Shown: in pieces, positions 45,901 through 60,900 of the stretch
Position numbering within the stretch: the first letter of the stretch is position 1
Layout of the letters: the number at the start of each line of letters is the position of its first letter
Assembly: GCF_019925205.1 (NCBI RefSeq)
Contig: NC_083560.1
Location: forward strand, 103,816,083 to 103,880,082
Source of the DNA: Metopolophium dirhodum
Lineage: Eukaryota > Arthropoda > Insecta > Hemiptera > Aphididae
DNA: 64,000 nt
Reading direction: 5' to 3'
Translations under genes and position numbers: made by a program
Notes under the pieces: model-generated
Databases searched by the model: none
What the model saw: the letters and a program-made list of their open reading frames with translations, nothing else
What the model was told of the DNA's origin: nothing

Positions 45901-48900
45901 TTCTGATTACGCCTTTGTCACCAATAAACCTGTCAGGACAAATACCGTGATTCAAATCGTAATATTATTGGTGGAAAAGACTTAACTATCGATTACGCGA
46001 ACAGCATCAACACGTACCACAATTTGACGTTTCCTAATAACAACGTGGATACTCCATCGATTATCGACTCTCCTTGGACGTTGACCACGTATATTCCTGG
46101 CCGTTTGAACACTAATGAACTCTTCACGAACACAGCTTGAGAGCTATCTTGCATTGAAGATATCTGCAAGCATACCAATACAAACGTATATATTATATAG
46201 TATATAATATATTATATATGTACAGTTTTATTATTATTATTTAACACTAATTATAGTATTATTATATAAAGTCATTTAGAGGAGTCTGAAAAAAACTGTG
46301 ATGACTCAAATAATAATTGCCTTACACGTGCCCACTCAAAATCAAAGACATTTGAGCCTTGCCACTCGTGTTTTTTTTTTTTTATTTTAATGAACTTTTA
46401 ACTCCCTAAGGTGAAAATCTGATGCCACGCATATCAACAAATTTAAATTCAAAATGTAATTAATAATATCGATCATGTTTCATTCACTGAATAATAATCT
46501 GCTTGATTAGGGTACCAGATTTAGTCGGTATAGGTACTCGCTTATCATCAAAACAAAAAACTCACACACATCATCATTGAGCATAGGTAATATAATATTA
46601 TTAAAAATCAATTCATTTTTAGAAAAATACATAGTTACAATGTTAAACATTTGTCGAGTAAAAACCAATTGAATTTATTGATTATTATTTATTTTATTCA
46701 GCTGCAGAGATGGTTAAATCAAATTTACCAAAGCGCCAGTTATAAAAAAAGTAAGTTTTTAAATCCTAATTTTAAATGTACTAAAAAATTGTGTAACACA
46801 ATTTTATAATGAAATTAATTATGTTCTTGTATCTTGTAGGTAGTTAAATATTTCGTCATAAATCATAATTCATAGGTAATCGTTATTTAATTTATTTTGG
46901 TCTATTTTTTCAGAAAGAGCCGGTGATATTATTACAAAAAGAAATCTAATACAGGTGTCCGATAACACAAGCCAAGTTAAATTCCATATCACCGCTGAAC
47001 CACTCCAAACCCTATTCAAATTATTATTGTTAGTTGCGCGTATTTTAAAACAAATATACCTCTACAGTAGTCATTTTTCCTTCGTCGGTGGACACAATCA
47101 GTGTACTTAGTCTGATTATTTTCTTCATCGATTGCAACATCGCTAAGATCATATAACCATGGGTATCGTGCTTCACTTGCATTACTATACTTCCGACCGA
47201 AACCCCTTGTTTGGTTAAATAAGCCTCCAGCTAAAAAACGGTTTACGGTCATCGATTATAAAAATTATAAACATATCATTACATAGGTAATATATTATAA
47301 TAGTTTGGTAATAATAATATACGCAAAAAATTTATATTTTTTTTTCGTAAATGTCTAGTTAGAGGTGGGTAAAGTTAATGAAAACAACTCCATCTGCTGT
47401 AAATTAATTAGGTTTCAAATATACTTTATCATTGAATAGGAGATCTCTGTAATGGACGTGTCAAATTTGAATTTTTATATAGGTACATTAACATAATTTA
47501 CAATATTGTATTAAAAAAAAATACCATACTGAACAAGGAAAACAAATGGATCAATATAATATAATTATATATTTTTTTTAAAAAAATTTTTTGACAGTCA
47601 TCTATTTTTTTTTTGTTACTGTATTTTATTTTATTTTTTTGGGAAATTTAACTTTTGATAATATTATGTAAAATTGTTTACAACAATTTACATAGATACA
47701 TAGAATAGGATATAATATGAAAATAATAATATATAATTATAATAACTATTTTAAATTACATTTTTATTTTATTTTTAATTGTTGTTGTTAAGTGAGAACA
47801 TCATATATTATATGAATTCCTTGTTTTTTATAATCCAAAATATCAACTAGATAAATTTGCTACCAGCAACCATCATTGTAGATTGAACAAACTTGCTGGT
47901 CTAAAATAATACACCAGTTCCCACCCCAAAAAAAAACATTCATAGTTATAAAATGTATACCTACAATATTTGCAGACTTTAAAATATTAAATTAATTTTT
48001 AAATTTAATCACAGTTTTAATACAGGTACCTACTTACTTATTTTATACACATTGTTATAACTTAAGGGGATGTCAGCGCACCATTTATTTTTTCTCTCAA
48101 ACCCAATGCGCTACATGTCAAATTTATGTTTAGGAGAACCATCCCTGTGCTATTACTTTTAGAATTAGAGTAAATTTACCTATAATTAACCTTTATGCTA
48201 AGAACATTACCTGTGTTCCTACGTTGGCTTTTTTACAATATTTTAATTTTTATACAATTCATAAGTATTTTTAAATTGTATAATAATTTACATGATCAAA
48301 ACTTACATACAAATTATTGAAATATCATAAAATAGCCAACATAGAGACACAGGTAATGTTCTTAACTTAAAGTATGATAATTAGTGAATTCACTCTAATA
48401 TTAAAAGTAATAGCACATGGTTGGTTCTTCTAAGCCTTGACTTAACATACATTTTGTATGTTGTATGTGGGTCAGAAAGAAAAAATAAATGGTGCACTAA
48501 CATGATCTTAATGAATTGTTTTTCGAACAAACTAGAAAAGCCATATTATTATAACAACCACAGTTAAATAGAAAAATTAAAAGTAAAATAACGTTTCAAC
48601 TGGTTTATGTCTATGTGTACGTATTATAGGTTGCAGCTATAATAAAATCCACATAATAATATATTAGGTATACTCATTAGTCATTGAATTATACTCTTCA
48701 CTGCAGAGAGGATTATGTATAACAATATTTAAAAATCGTAAACTATTAGTTATTATATAATATATATTATTTTTTTTATCAAATAACTGTTAAAAAAATG
48801 TTTCAATAATATTTTAATGGAATATTTTATCAGGTAAAAACAGTTCAATAATCGCTGTGCCGTTTTAATGTCATAATAATATTATTATTTCTGTAATGAC

Positions 48901-51900
48901 GACGAATAAATAGTCGATTTACAGTTGAACCATTGTATTGAAAACCACACCTACAATGGAAACAAGTAGGTATCTATGATACCATGAAACATCTTGTTGT
49001 TAACATACCACAAAATAATAATAGTTACGACTTATTATTAAAATATTGAATACATACTGCTAATGGAAACGAGCTGTTTGCAGATGCCCAACCACTGATC
49101 CTGTACGACTGGTCACCAATCATAATCGCATCGATTCCTTTCCGGCCATCCTTTGCAAACAACGTACCCAAAAAGTGTACGTTCCTGTATATATTGTTAT
49201 TGTTTGTACGATCATTAGTATATATTAAAATACACTTATTCAATTATTCTATTATGGTATAAGTTATAAAAACGTTCCAAAATCAATGATGTTATACGAA
49301 TTTTGATTACTTATAAGTTATGGTTGTAATATTGTGTAACATAATATTATATGAATAATTATGTTAATGATGTTGTAGTTTCACTAACCTCAAGCCCTCT
49401 AGTGAAGATTCCAAATTTAGAGTGATTGACTGTTCTTTTAAATGAGCCCTGGCCTTCATTTCGGCTTTCCGAGAATAGTTGAGGTACGATTCTAGGAAAT
49501 ACGACTTAGTGCTGCTTTGGTGGAAATACTGCAAGCTACCCTGCACGTGGTTGAGCACCACAAACGGCGTGATGATCTCACCACTTAACTTTATGTAATT
49601 GAATCCGTCTATCTGCCAAGAGCTCTTTATGTCCAACACCACCTCGTTAACCTTTTGTGCGGGTGTCAATAATGTTTCAAAATGACAATGATTTAACATT
49701 GGTTACTAGTTCACGTAGTTACGTCGAAACGCTTACCTGTGACACCGTCGGTCTGCTGATCACGAATTGCACGTTTTTCTCGATCTCTGTGTAATCTTTT
49801 TTCACTTGAACGCGGAATAGGGGCAATTCGAATAGTTTTGATGTCACGTCCACGTCCACAACAGTATCGAAGTAACCATCATAGACCTGTGAAAACACAG
49901 GACCGATATTATTGATATACTTTATGATTGCTCATCGGTGGTGGGAAAGGTATATCAAGAACCATCATAAATAAATAAATATATAATCAAATAATGAAAA
50001 AAAAATTGTTCTTTTTAAATTAATTAATATAAATAAATTATTGAATCAAAAATCATTTTCTTATTTTGATAGTGGTTTACCTTCCCTCCCAGTTTTTTCC
50101 AAATTAACTTAGATATTATTATTATTGTTGTACCTCCATATTGCCTATGACAAACAAGTTAGTATAGTTGGTCTTCACCGTGATGTTCGTTTCGTACAAA
50201 TGTTTCAGTATTTTTACGCTCATGCTCGAGTTACAGAACTCGAGAAGTTTGAATGGCGAAGTCAAGTAAAACTTGATTTCATAAATACCGAACGGAACGT
50301 TGTTCGCCAAATCCGGGTCGTCCTGGTCTTCCGATCCAGGATCCGATAAAGCCGTCGTCAAGAAATCAGCGTCGAGCGTTGTCTGTAATACCATGATAAA
50401 ATATAATCGATTTATACAATAAAACTTAACTTAACAAATATTATTTATTTATGTTAACACATTTTTGGTTAAAAGAGCGCTTCAAAAGCGTTAAGCCTCT
50501 CGGAAATCTCATTTAAATAATATTGTAGATTTTTATCGTTTCAAATTTACCATGTAAGCTTACGCTTACCTTTTAAGCCTACCTAAAAAAAATAACTGTG
50601 GAGAATCGTTCAACAATTATTTTAAACTCAATATTTCATAAAGCAGCTTTAGTTCTAATTTTAGAATTATTTTTTGAACTCGAATGTTTATAATTACTTT
50701 AAAATTGAATTACTTATCGAAATTATCAAAACACATCACTATAATTCTCAATGAAATGAGATACAAGTGTTCAACTGGCTCATTGTGTTCTATATGATTT
50801 TAAATTTAATTTTTGTTTAAAAATATAAAAAGTAATACATTGTTTGTTTTAAAATGTTTGGTTGTGTTTTACTGCCTGCCATAATTACATTGTTATATAC
50901 CTAATTATATGAGATTGATTATTAAACTTAGGTATATCTACGTCGCAAACCAAAAAAAAAATTGTATAGTTACTTGAAATAGTTATAATTTTTTTACGAT
51001 GGATAATATAATATTAATAAGTAATACAAATGGCTATTAAATATATATATCCTACAAGTATAATAATATATGTATAATGTATTTGAAAATTGTTTAATTT
51101 TATGATATATTATTTATTTGTTGTATATTAATCTCATGATATTAACACAGATTATATTTTATTTTATTATGTTATAATTATGTTATTATATTTTTATTAT
51201 GTTTTACATAATCTGTGATATTACTGAGTTATACCTATATTACCTATGGTTGCTATAGTTTTTTTATAAGTTAGGTACAATCAATGGCCTGAAATGTATG
51301 GTTTTAATTTTAATTTTAATGAACTATCCTGATGGTACAATAACACAATCACATACTCTCAAATATATTATTACGTATAGATGCATGCTATTTGGTACAT
51401 TAAAATATTTTTATTATTTCTAAAAACAAGGTTAATTGATTATTTGAATCGGTGTTTCTATTTTTATTTTTATTGCATCATCAAAAGATTTGATTTTTTG
51501 GAAATGTTTTAATGTATTAAAAATATATACATTAAAAATAAACTAATATTCTTTGCACGTGGGGCAGTTCATTGTTTTAAGTTGAAGCTTGGTGTATAAA
51601 TTAAATAAAAAAATAAAATAAATTATCAAATCAAACAAAATGATTCTCATCAAAAATGTAAAGTTTGTAAACATAAAAAAAAAGAAATATATTAATATTC
51701 AATTGCAGTTTAAATAATCTATAAATCATATTATAATATATTATAACATATTATAATCATATTATAATAAGAAATTCATGATTCGACAGTAATTTTGGCC
51801 ATTTTGTTTGTTTTCTTTACATTATATTTAAAACATATATTGTAAATACAATAGGTATGCTACTAATTTTAAATTGAATAACATAAGTATGATAAACGAA

Positions 51901-54900
51901 ATATATTGATTACATATTTTAGATCTTAAAAGTGTTGTTATACTAGAATATTAGTATCTTAGTAAGACAAATTTATCAAAAATATAAATATCATAATAGG
52001 TATTGACTGTTTTTGCAATTTTTTACGTAAACCACATTAAACCACCTGTGTTCAATTTCCAATTGATTGATTGACACATTTCTCTAAAAGTTATTTTTTG
52101 AAAACTTTACTGTATTACTTGTGTATTTGTCCTGCCTATAAGTATACTAATACAATGTTTCAAAAATATGATTTATATTCCTCGTCGTATTCATATAAAA
52201 TTCAAATTTGAATGTATTCATTGAATTTCACTCACACAAAGTTTATTGGTTTTACGTGTTTGGATAAACTTGATTTTCGAAGTCTACAAATTCGGGACTA
52301 ACCAATAGAATAGCTTACTGTGGTTGGACGTAATTTTACTTATCCGGAATTACCTTCAATGTTTTATTGAAATTGACTATAGAGGCGATCAAATTGGATA
52401 CGATGTGATTTTCATTCTCGGCATACACCGCAAACTCAGAAAATATTCTCGAGAAACGTTCGTACGACGTCGACACGTTCAGCTCATTTTTGATGTCCAT
52501 GAAATTCTGAAAAAAAAATATTGGTTTATAATAAATACTAATTTAAAATAAAACCATCGGGCCCGAGCATGTTCAATTGTGCACCTTCAAAAATAATTCG
52601 TCTTTCAGCGTGACTTTTATGATGATTGCCGACAGTCCGACTTGTGTTGTATACATAATGTCTTTTTGTGTCACATTGAAATTGGCAACCACCGAGGGAT
52701 AAAACGCAGTGTCGATTTCCATCAACCCGTTATAGAGTACCATAGATAAATCAGCGTCCTCGTCGTAGTAATACTCGTCTATTTCTTCCGGTCTAGGTAT
52801 GGTTGCGTACACGAGTTTCACACCTATCTAAAAATATAGTATCAATAATAAGAAGTTTATTATTTTTATTTTAGCATATAGGTGCAACTTGGGTCAAAAT
52901 GCTGGGGAAGGGCAACACAAAAAGTCTTTAAACTGTAAAATATTAAGTCCAAGTAAATGTTTGGGGAGCCAATACTGTAAAATATAGACCTCTATTGGTC
53001 GTTGTTATTATATTTTTATTCAATATATTAAATAATGTAGGTATATCTCTGCAAGTCTTGTTCAAAAAAAAAAAGGTTGGTGCACTAATTAATATAAAGT
53101 ATTATAATATGCGTAGCTAATATTTGGAGAGGAAGGACGCAGAAAAATTGACACATCTAGTGTTGAGTGTATTCCTACCAATTATGTACATTGGACCGAG
53201 GGAGGTAAATCGTTTTAAAAGGTTTTTTTTTAAACATAAACAAACACAATTATATTTTTAATTTATATTAAGTGCAATGCTATTCAAAAAGACATGCTAT
53301 CATAATTTATAATCTATGATATGATAAAAATATAGGATTAAGGAAAAGTCTGTCGGTATGACACGTCTGATGCTCCCTTTTTATTTTATCAATTTGAGCG
53401 CATTGGCTGCATATATTAGTTTATGTAGTTTGTGTGTATATTTACTAAATTGATACAAACAAACACCGTTACCTTTTTCTAGAAAATTATTAAATATTTT
53501 AAACAGCATTAAGCTTTTTACGCGCAAAATTCATTATCTGGAAAAGTATATCACAACTTTACAAAAAAAAGAAAGAAAGATGTTTCAGAGATTTTAATTA
53601 ATACAAAAAAAACATCATTCTTGAATATTTTAGTACCTAGTCTTAAAACGTTCACCCTTTTCGCCGTTTACCCTAATTAAATATCAACTTATGGTTTTTA
53701 AATTGCAAACTCAACTTAGAAAACATGCAAAAAATATTATTATTCTTACAAGTTTATCGTTTTTAATGTTTATTTAATATCTATAAACTGTTTAGACGGT
53801 ATAATTACTTAAATTTGAAAATTTTCTAGGAAATGAGACGCTTCAATACTTTATTTTTTAATATCATAATTATAAACCACTAAATATTTAAATATAGTAT
53901 TTTATTGAACAAGTACTAACAAACACTATAGTTAATACATTTTTGACTTTTTTGTCATAATGGCATATAATAATTAATCACATTAATATTGAATCCTCGC
54001 ATAAGAGTGTGTTGCGTTTTAAAATATCTTATATTATAGATCTTATACCTGCAACATATTTCTATCCACAGTTATCTCGGATTTGAATGGAATTTTCGGA
54101 AAAAGCTAGGCAATACTGAAATACACATTAGTTGATGATTTTCAAATTTTTAAGCACTTTTATTATGTGCGTGCGCAATACAACTTTCAATTGTTTAAAT
54201 GGCAACTCATATTTTCAACCTAATATTTAGATATGACTATGTGAGTGCAATATTAATGCAGTACATTGATTTAAAAAAAAAAACTATTAAAAATCGAAAA
54301 TTGCATATGGCTATAAATAGCTCAACATGAGGCAAAATATTTGAAATTGTTATGTTAAATGCTATTTAAAATATTCAGTAAACATTGTATGTATCTATGG
54401 TAATTTTAGATTCTGAGCGGAGCGATCCACATGGAAATTTGGGACAACCATGATGATCGTTAAAAAAATTCAATAATATTTAGTAATTTAAATTGAAACT
54501 TAGTATATGTTAATAATAATATATAATATATCTCCTTATCGGGATACATATAGAACCGCTTCTAAGTTATAATGATATATTATGTCAAGTGCAACAAATC
54601 ACTAAACTTCCCTTGCTTACCCATAACCAATAACTGCTGGGATTTAAGTGCCCTAAGAAACCCAAAAAATTCCATTAAAAATGCTTATATTCCATAAAGA
54701 TTCTGAAAAATCCACTAAAAAATGCAATATATTTTTATTTTTAATAATTTCCATATAAATTCGAATATACATATATCTTGCTATTAATGATAATATACAT
54801 ATTAAAGGATTGTAATTATCAAATATGGTTTTAATAAAAATAAAAGTCATCAAAAATATATTCCAAACCTTTTATTATAATATGATTTATATTATGTGAT

Positions 54901-57900
54901 ATTATGTTTAAAAATGTATAGTAATTTTCAATTGTACCGACATTTCATTTATTATTTATGTATCATAATAAACATACCATTAGTACGAGCTTACCGATAG
55001 GTACATATTAATAAAATAATATTATACTATAATAGTATAACTATAGCATTGATTATTTTTAACTATGACTATATAAAATGAAACAGTTTTTGATAAGACA
55101 TAAACGGCCAAATATGTAGGTATGGGTGTCAATAATTACTCGTATTATTCACGTAATCCAAATATCTATTTTCCAAGTGCCCAGTGTGGTTTTTTATTCA
55201 CTATAATAAAAATAATAATAATATTCACCATTGATGAATCCGGCAAAACCGCTCGGATCTCGCAGTCAATGTCGTCGATGATGTAGATTTTCACGGTGGC
55301 ACTGCTGTATGTAAACTTTTCCACAGGCGTGTAAATCTGTAAAGCGTACTCAAAATCGGACCAGCTGACGTAGTGAGAAATTCCAGTAAAGCCTAACAGG
55401 AAGTGATTCCATCCAACTCGGAAGTCAGCCTGTAATAATCGTGTCATTGATATAATAATGTATGAGGTAGAAATTACCCAATTTGTATTATAATAATCGC
55501 TCTGTGGACAACAGCGCAACGAAAATATTACTATTATTATAATTATTTCATATATAAATCGCTGTTGACAATTTTTTTAATGTTGGAATATCATCATAAT
55601 GATATTATGGTAAATAGTGTACGAAATCACAATAGAAAGTTTTCAATTGTGTAACTCGAGTATTATACCAAACGGTTTTCGATAGAAAGTTTTGTAATTG
55701 CATAATAAATATTTAGTTAGTTTTTCGAAACACTGGTGCAGCACCTGCTGTCTCGCAAGCAAGGTATATTTAGGCTTAAACTGTGATTTCACTGCCATTA
55801 AAAATACTATAAATATTAGTTAAAACTACAAAGTTACTGTAAATAAAAGTTTAAATAATAGGTGGTGTACTAATTTAATAGTACAGAATATTATCAAGGC
55901 TGTGAACTTTCAGAATTGACATATCTATCTTCTTTATACATTAAAAATACATAATTTATTTTCACAAAAAATATGTCAATGTAGGGTCACTACATATATA
56001 CGAAAAAACTTAAATTACATTATACGTTTTGTCGACGTCAGTATGTATATCAATATTTTAGTACTGTTGACTCGCTTAAGTATATTTGAATAATTTTAAC
56101 GAGTACAAAATGTTTTAATATTTATTTAACACTCAATATTTCTTACTTGCTTTTAGGAAATATTATACTACGTCATATTAAATAAATTAGTCAAATAATT
56201 TCCAGTGTTTCAAAAACAATGATTGTACATTATTTTATTCCAAAATTTGTTTTCAAAGTGCTACTAAAAAAGTTTTTGTTTTAATAAAAACAAACAAAGG
56301 CTAACAGTAATTTATTTGACGCAAGGATATTATTTAGCATACCTACCTACTTTATAATATTTCTTATTTTTAATGCATTTATGCATTTTAAATTATTTTA
56401 CCGCGTGTTGTGGGCGTTTCGAGTTCACGACCCTGATTATAATATTATAAAATTTACGTATATACATTCTACTAAAGGTACCTATTTACAATATCATATT
56501 ATATTAGTGTCAGGTGATATATACTTACTAATTCACTATTCAGTTTACCAGCAATGATCAACTGCTTTAACGGATCTACAGGTGTGTTGACTCGTAACTT
56601 AAGATTATAGTTGGATAGGTTTTTGTACAAGTAACGCAATTCGATACCTAGTTTGAAATTATCGCCGTATATGTCAAAAAAAATGTGCTTTTCTCTCGCT
56701 TTGTAACCCATTTTCCCGTATAGAGTCTTGTAACTTTCATAAGGAGTTGAGATTTTCAACAATATTTTGCTATTGTCAAGTGGAAAGTATACACCTAAAA
56801 TATAAAAATAAAACATTACTTTATTACTATTTTTGTACATAATACATATTATTATATTATGCGATTGGTATGAATAGGCAAAAAAAACACATATGCATGT
56901 TTAAGAAAAATTTTGGATTAAGATCAGCATTGAATTTCTGCAGTCACCTAAAATACACTTGCAGATGATGATAATATTCTGTAGGTATACAGTAATTTGA
57001 CAGTGACATTTTTATAATAATATAGTTATAGACGTACCAAATAATGTGTAATTCAAGATTATAGGTATTATCTTGGATTATAACTACTTAATCTACTCAG
57101 TGGTTTATAACAATAGTACTCGTATTAAGCATAATATATTTAAATATAATAATAATGATAAATCCATAGTTAACTTAAGGGGGCTGTGGGCTGTGGCGTA
57201 TTGACATATAAAGCAATAAAAAATCAGATCTATCAGAAACAATTGAATTAATGTAATCATTAATGACCCAAACTTCGAAAATATCCGCGATCGCCGTTCA
57301 AAAATTAAAACGAAATGCATCTACAATTTGTTGGCTAATTATTTGGAGCTCCCCGTGCACAAAACTTTAACAACATAAAACAAGATGTCACACAATGGAC
57401 TCATTTTCAGAAAATTACTAGGAACATTGAAGTACCTATAGTAATAACCAGGTTACGTTTTGATCAAACACACGTACCTAATGGCCAACATCCTCACAAT
57501 TTCTTAATGAATAAAAAATACTATATCCCGAAGGAACACAATATCATACACACAAAATATCGTGTTTTCACTACAAGTTATTTGGCAATTAGTGACATGG
57601 TTAAAAAAATGTACTCAGTACGTTAATATTATCATGACTTTAAATCATACCCTTTGTATAATATTATGTGTGTTGTGTAATAATTTTATTTTTTTTTAAC
57701 TCGACATAACCCTATAAACGTATAGCAAGTTATACATTAGCGTAATATTGTTTTCTTATTTGAGTGAATAAAATAATAATAATAATAATAATATCATAAA
57801 GACATATTAAGTAAATAACAATTATAAGCACCTACCTACCTATATATATTGTAATAACTTTTTGTTTAATAATACTATGTACCTATAGAAAGATCATTAT

Positions 57901-60900
57901 ACATTTTCAAGGTGAAAATTGAATATTAAAATGGTCTGTTTTTTATGGAAATGATTTTGAACCAAATGAACTGTTGACGTTTGCCAAAAATGAAATGAGC
58001 GAATTCACTAAGCATATTATATATTTATACCTAATTATATATTATGAATACAATTATTATATAAAATAGGTACCTATCTAGGAAGATATCTAGTCTTAAA
58101 TATTAGCAATAAATACATGGTATAGAATATAAAATATCTATTTTCACTGTTTTTGTAACGTATAAGAAATAAGTGTTGTTATTAATATGATTTATATATA
58201 AATCATTTAGTTACAATGTACACATTGTACATAATAATAAATGTGTACCTACCAATACCATACATATACTATAAAATATACATCGTACAAGTAACACACC
58301 TAAACAATGAAAACAAAAAACAATAAAAATTTAAACGTTTTTGAAATTAATTAAAATTTCAATGCCAGGGTAATAATAAGCAATAAAAAAATCCATTGAA
58401 TAGTTTTATTCTTCAATAGGTACCTATAATAATGATTTTAAACTTAGTAAGACCAGCGAATAATAAATAGGCACTGAATTAAACGACTACAATTCCACGT
58501 AGTTTCATTTAAATGACTTAAATTGTATTCCTTATAATTAAGGAGCGAATTTGTATGTACCTATTTGCATATTTTTTCTGGATAATCGTATTATATTAGA
58601 TATGCTAAGTACATTTCTAGTGTTACGAATTAAAATAATTTTGTATACTTTGACATTTTTAAATTTTTGGTGTACTTATCTTTTACGATTTTGAGGTCAG
58701 ATTTCGTATTTGTATGCACATTTTGGTGTTTTGTTATTAAACATGTATTTCAAAATATATTTGTCGATAGATTTTGTGGGAAAATTACTTTCTATTTTAT
58801 ATATTTTTGAATTGAAATACCCAAACTCAAGAATAGCTTTTGCCTTTACAAATTATTACTATAATTAATAGTTGTAATTATTATACTCAGGAGTGGGCTG
58901 GCCAGGGAGACACATCTCAAGCCCTCGGTAGTGTCATATTAAAAAATTATACAATAGTAAAACAACATTAATTTACTATATCTAAATGTAAATTTATAAC
59001 ATTCTCGAAAAAACGATCTTCAACTTACTCGCATCTACCATAATAGGGATTTAGGTATACTTTTTGACACATATTAATCGTTTAATGCTCACTGTATTCA
59101 AATACAAAACAATAAGGCGTCATCTATGTTAGGTTTTATAAGTCGAAGCTGTAAAGACTTTAATAATCCAATTTTTCGAAATAAGAATATTGGGTATATA
59201 AGATTAATTTCCGATTAAAAAGCTTTGATTTAAGCTCAGTAGGTTCAATACAAATAATAGAGTCGATTCAAAATAGGTTTTTAAGAATAGTATCTTTCAG
59301 GTGTATTGTTATATGACAACCTCACTCTTCTTACAAGCCACTATTAACTTTTTAAACCTTGAGTCATTAGAAATAAGGCGAATAATGCTAGATCTCTGCT
59401 TCATTTTTAAATTACTCATGCCCCATTAAACTTTGATCACTCTGTGATGAATTTGTCACCCGTGGTTGGTGATAATGAATGAAACAAATTTTCAATTGAA
59501 AAATAAAACGCTCAATTACGTTATCTTACCGTGAAACTCGACTTTGAAATTACTAGAATCTATTTGTAGTCCAACGACGCCATTTAGTTTTTTTTCTTGT
59601 ATACCAACTTCTGAATCGAAGCTAAATGTCTTGTAGTAAAAAAACGGCGTGAGCGTGGTAACCGAACCGCTGTAAATGGTTTCAGTCTTCGTGCTGTTAA
59701 TTTTACCAGTCAACGCCAGAGATATTACGTATTTTGGATTTATCTATACGCAACGTAAAATAAATATTAGTTATCGTAAAAAATAATTTAGAGTAATTAT
59801 TAATATTTTTAAAAACAAAAAGTATATATTAGGTATTCAGGCATAATTAAATACATCACCTGCAGCAAGACACTGGTTTTGAAACTGTTGGTACCATAAT
59901 TGTGGTTGATGTATATGCGAATAGCGTTAAGATCTTGCAGCGAACTGTTAACAGCCGTATTAAACGAAAATCCAAAGTCTTCGTCCAGCGTCTGGTAACC
60001 GGATTGCACGTCAAAGTTCAAGTATTGGTTACCTTGCCACATTACACTACCGTTTGTGTGCAAGTTCTGTGGTCCAATCATAACGCTATAACATCAATAT
60101 GCATTATACCTACCAGTGTAAGGTGTACTATGAGTGATATTGAACTTCAGACATTTCCGAAGTTTAATATTTCAAAAAAAAAATGGTTTAATCGATGTAT
60201 TTGATGCAGATTACATAATATTATAATATAAAGAATATTTTGGCGCGATCCGCGTCGTTATGATTAATAAACAAGGTACAAACAGTGTTGCCTTGAAATC
60301 AAATCAAAATGTATTTATTATTTTAGAAAATTGTAAAAATGTTTAGGATAGTTATTTTACCATAATTAGTAATTTTAAGTGTTCTTTAAAAGTTCAGCAT
60401 TTTGTACAGTGTGATCAACATGTTCTACAAATCTTAATATCTATATATCTATATATACGTCGAGTATTGGTACTATTGTACTAGAAAGCATACGGACAAC
60501 AGTCTATTTCGGATTATAATATGTTTTCACCGTCAGTACCTATACTAAATACATAAAACCTAAACGAATTTTTCCAAAAAATATAAATTCAAATTAAATG
60601 TTCATCGGAGTTTTAGTATTTTTATTTTATTAAAAACAATCACAAACTATTATATTACTGGTTTTTAATCTAGAGTATAAAATGTGTAATCGCATTACCT
60701 TTGTTCGTATAGTGTTTTCATCCAATTTTCAAATGGCGTGAGCATCTTACAACCAATGTATCCACTTCCTTTTGATAAGAAATCGTTTTTCAATATTAAT
60801 GAGAAATCAATTTTTGACGTGGGGTCCCATTCGAATGAACTCAATAGAAAATAGTGTTGTCCTACGTGAAATTTATTATTATTGTTAAAAACAAATTGAT

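Noticed and set aside
47016..47252. 78-codon minus-strand frame (MTVNRFLAGGLFNQT...)
   Set aside because: It overlaps exon 16 in a different frame. Only the other frame joins exons 15 and 17 in phase.
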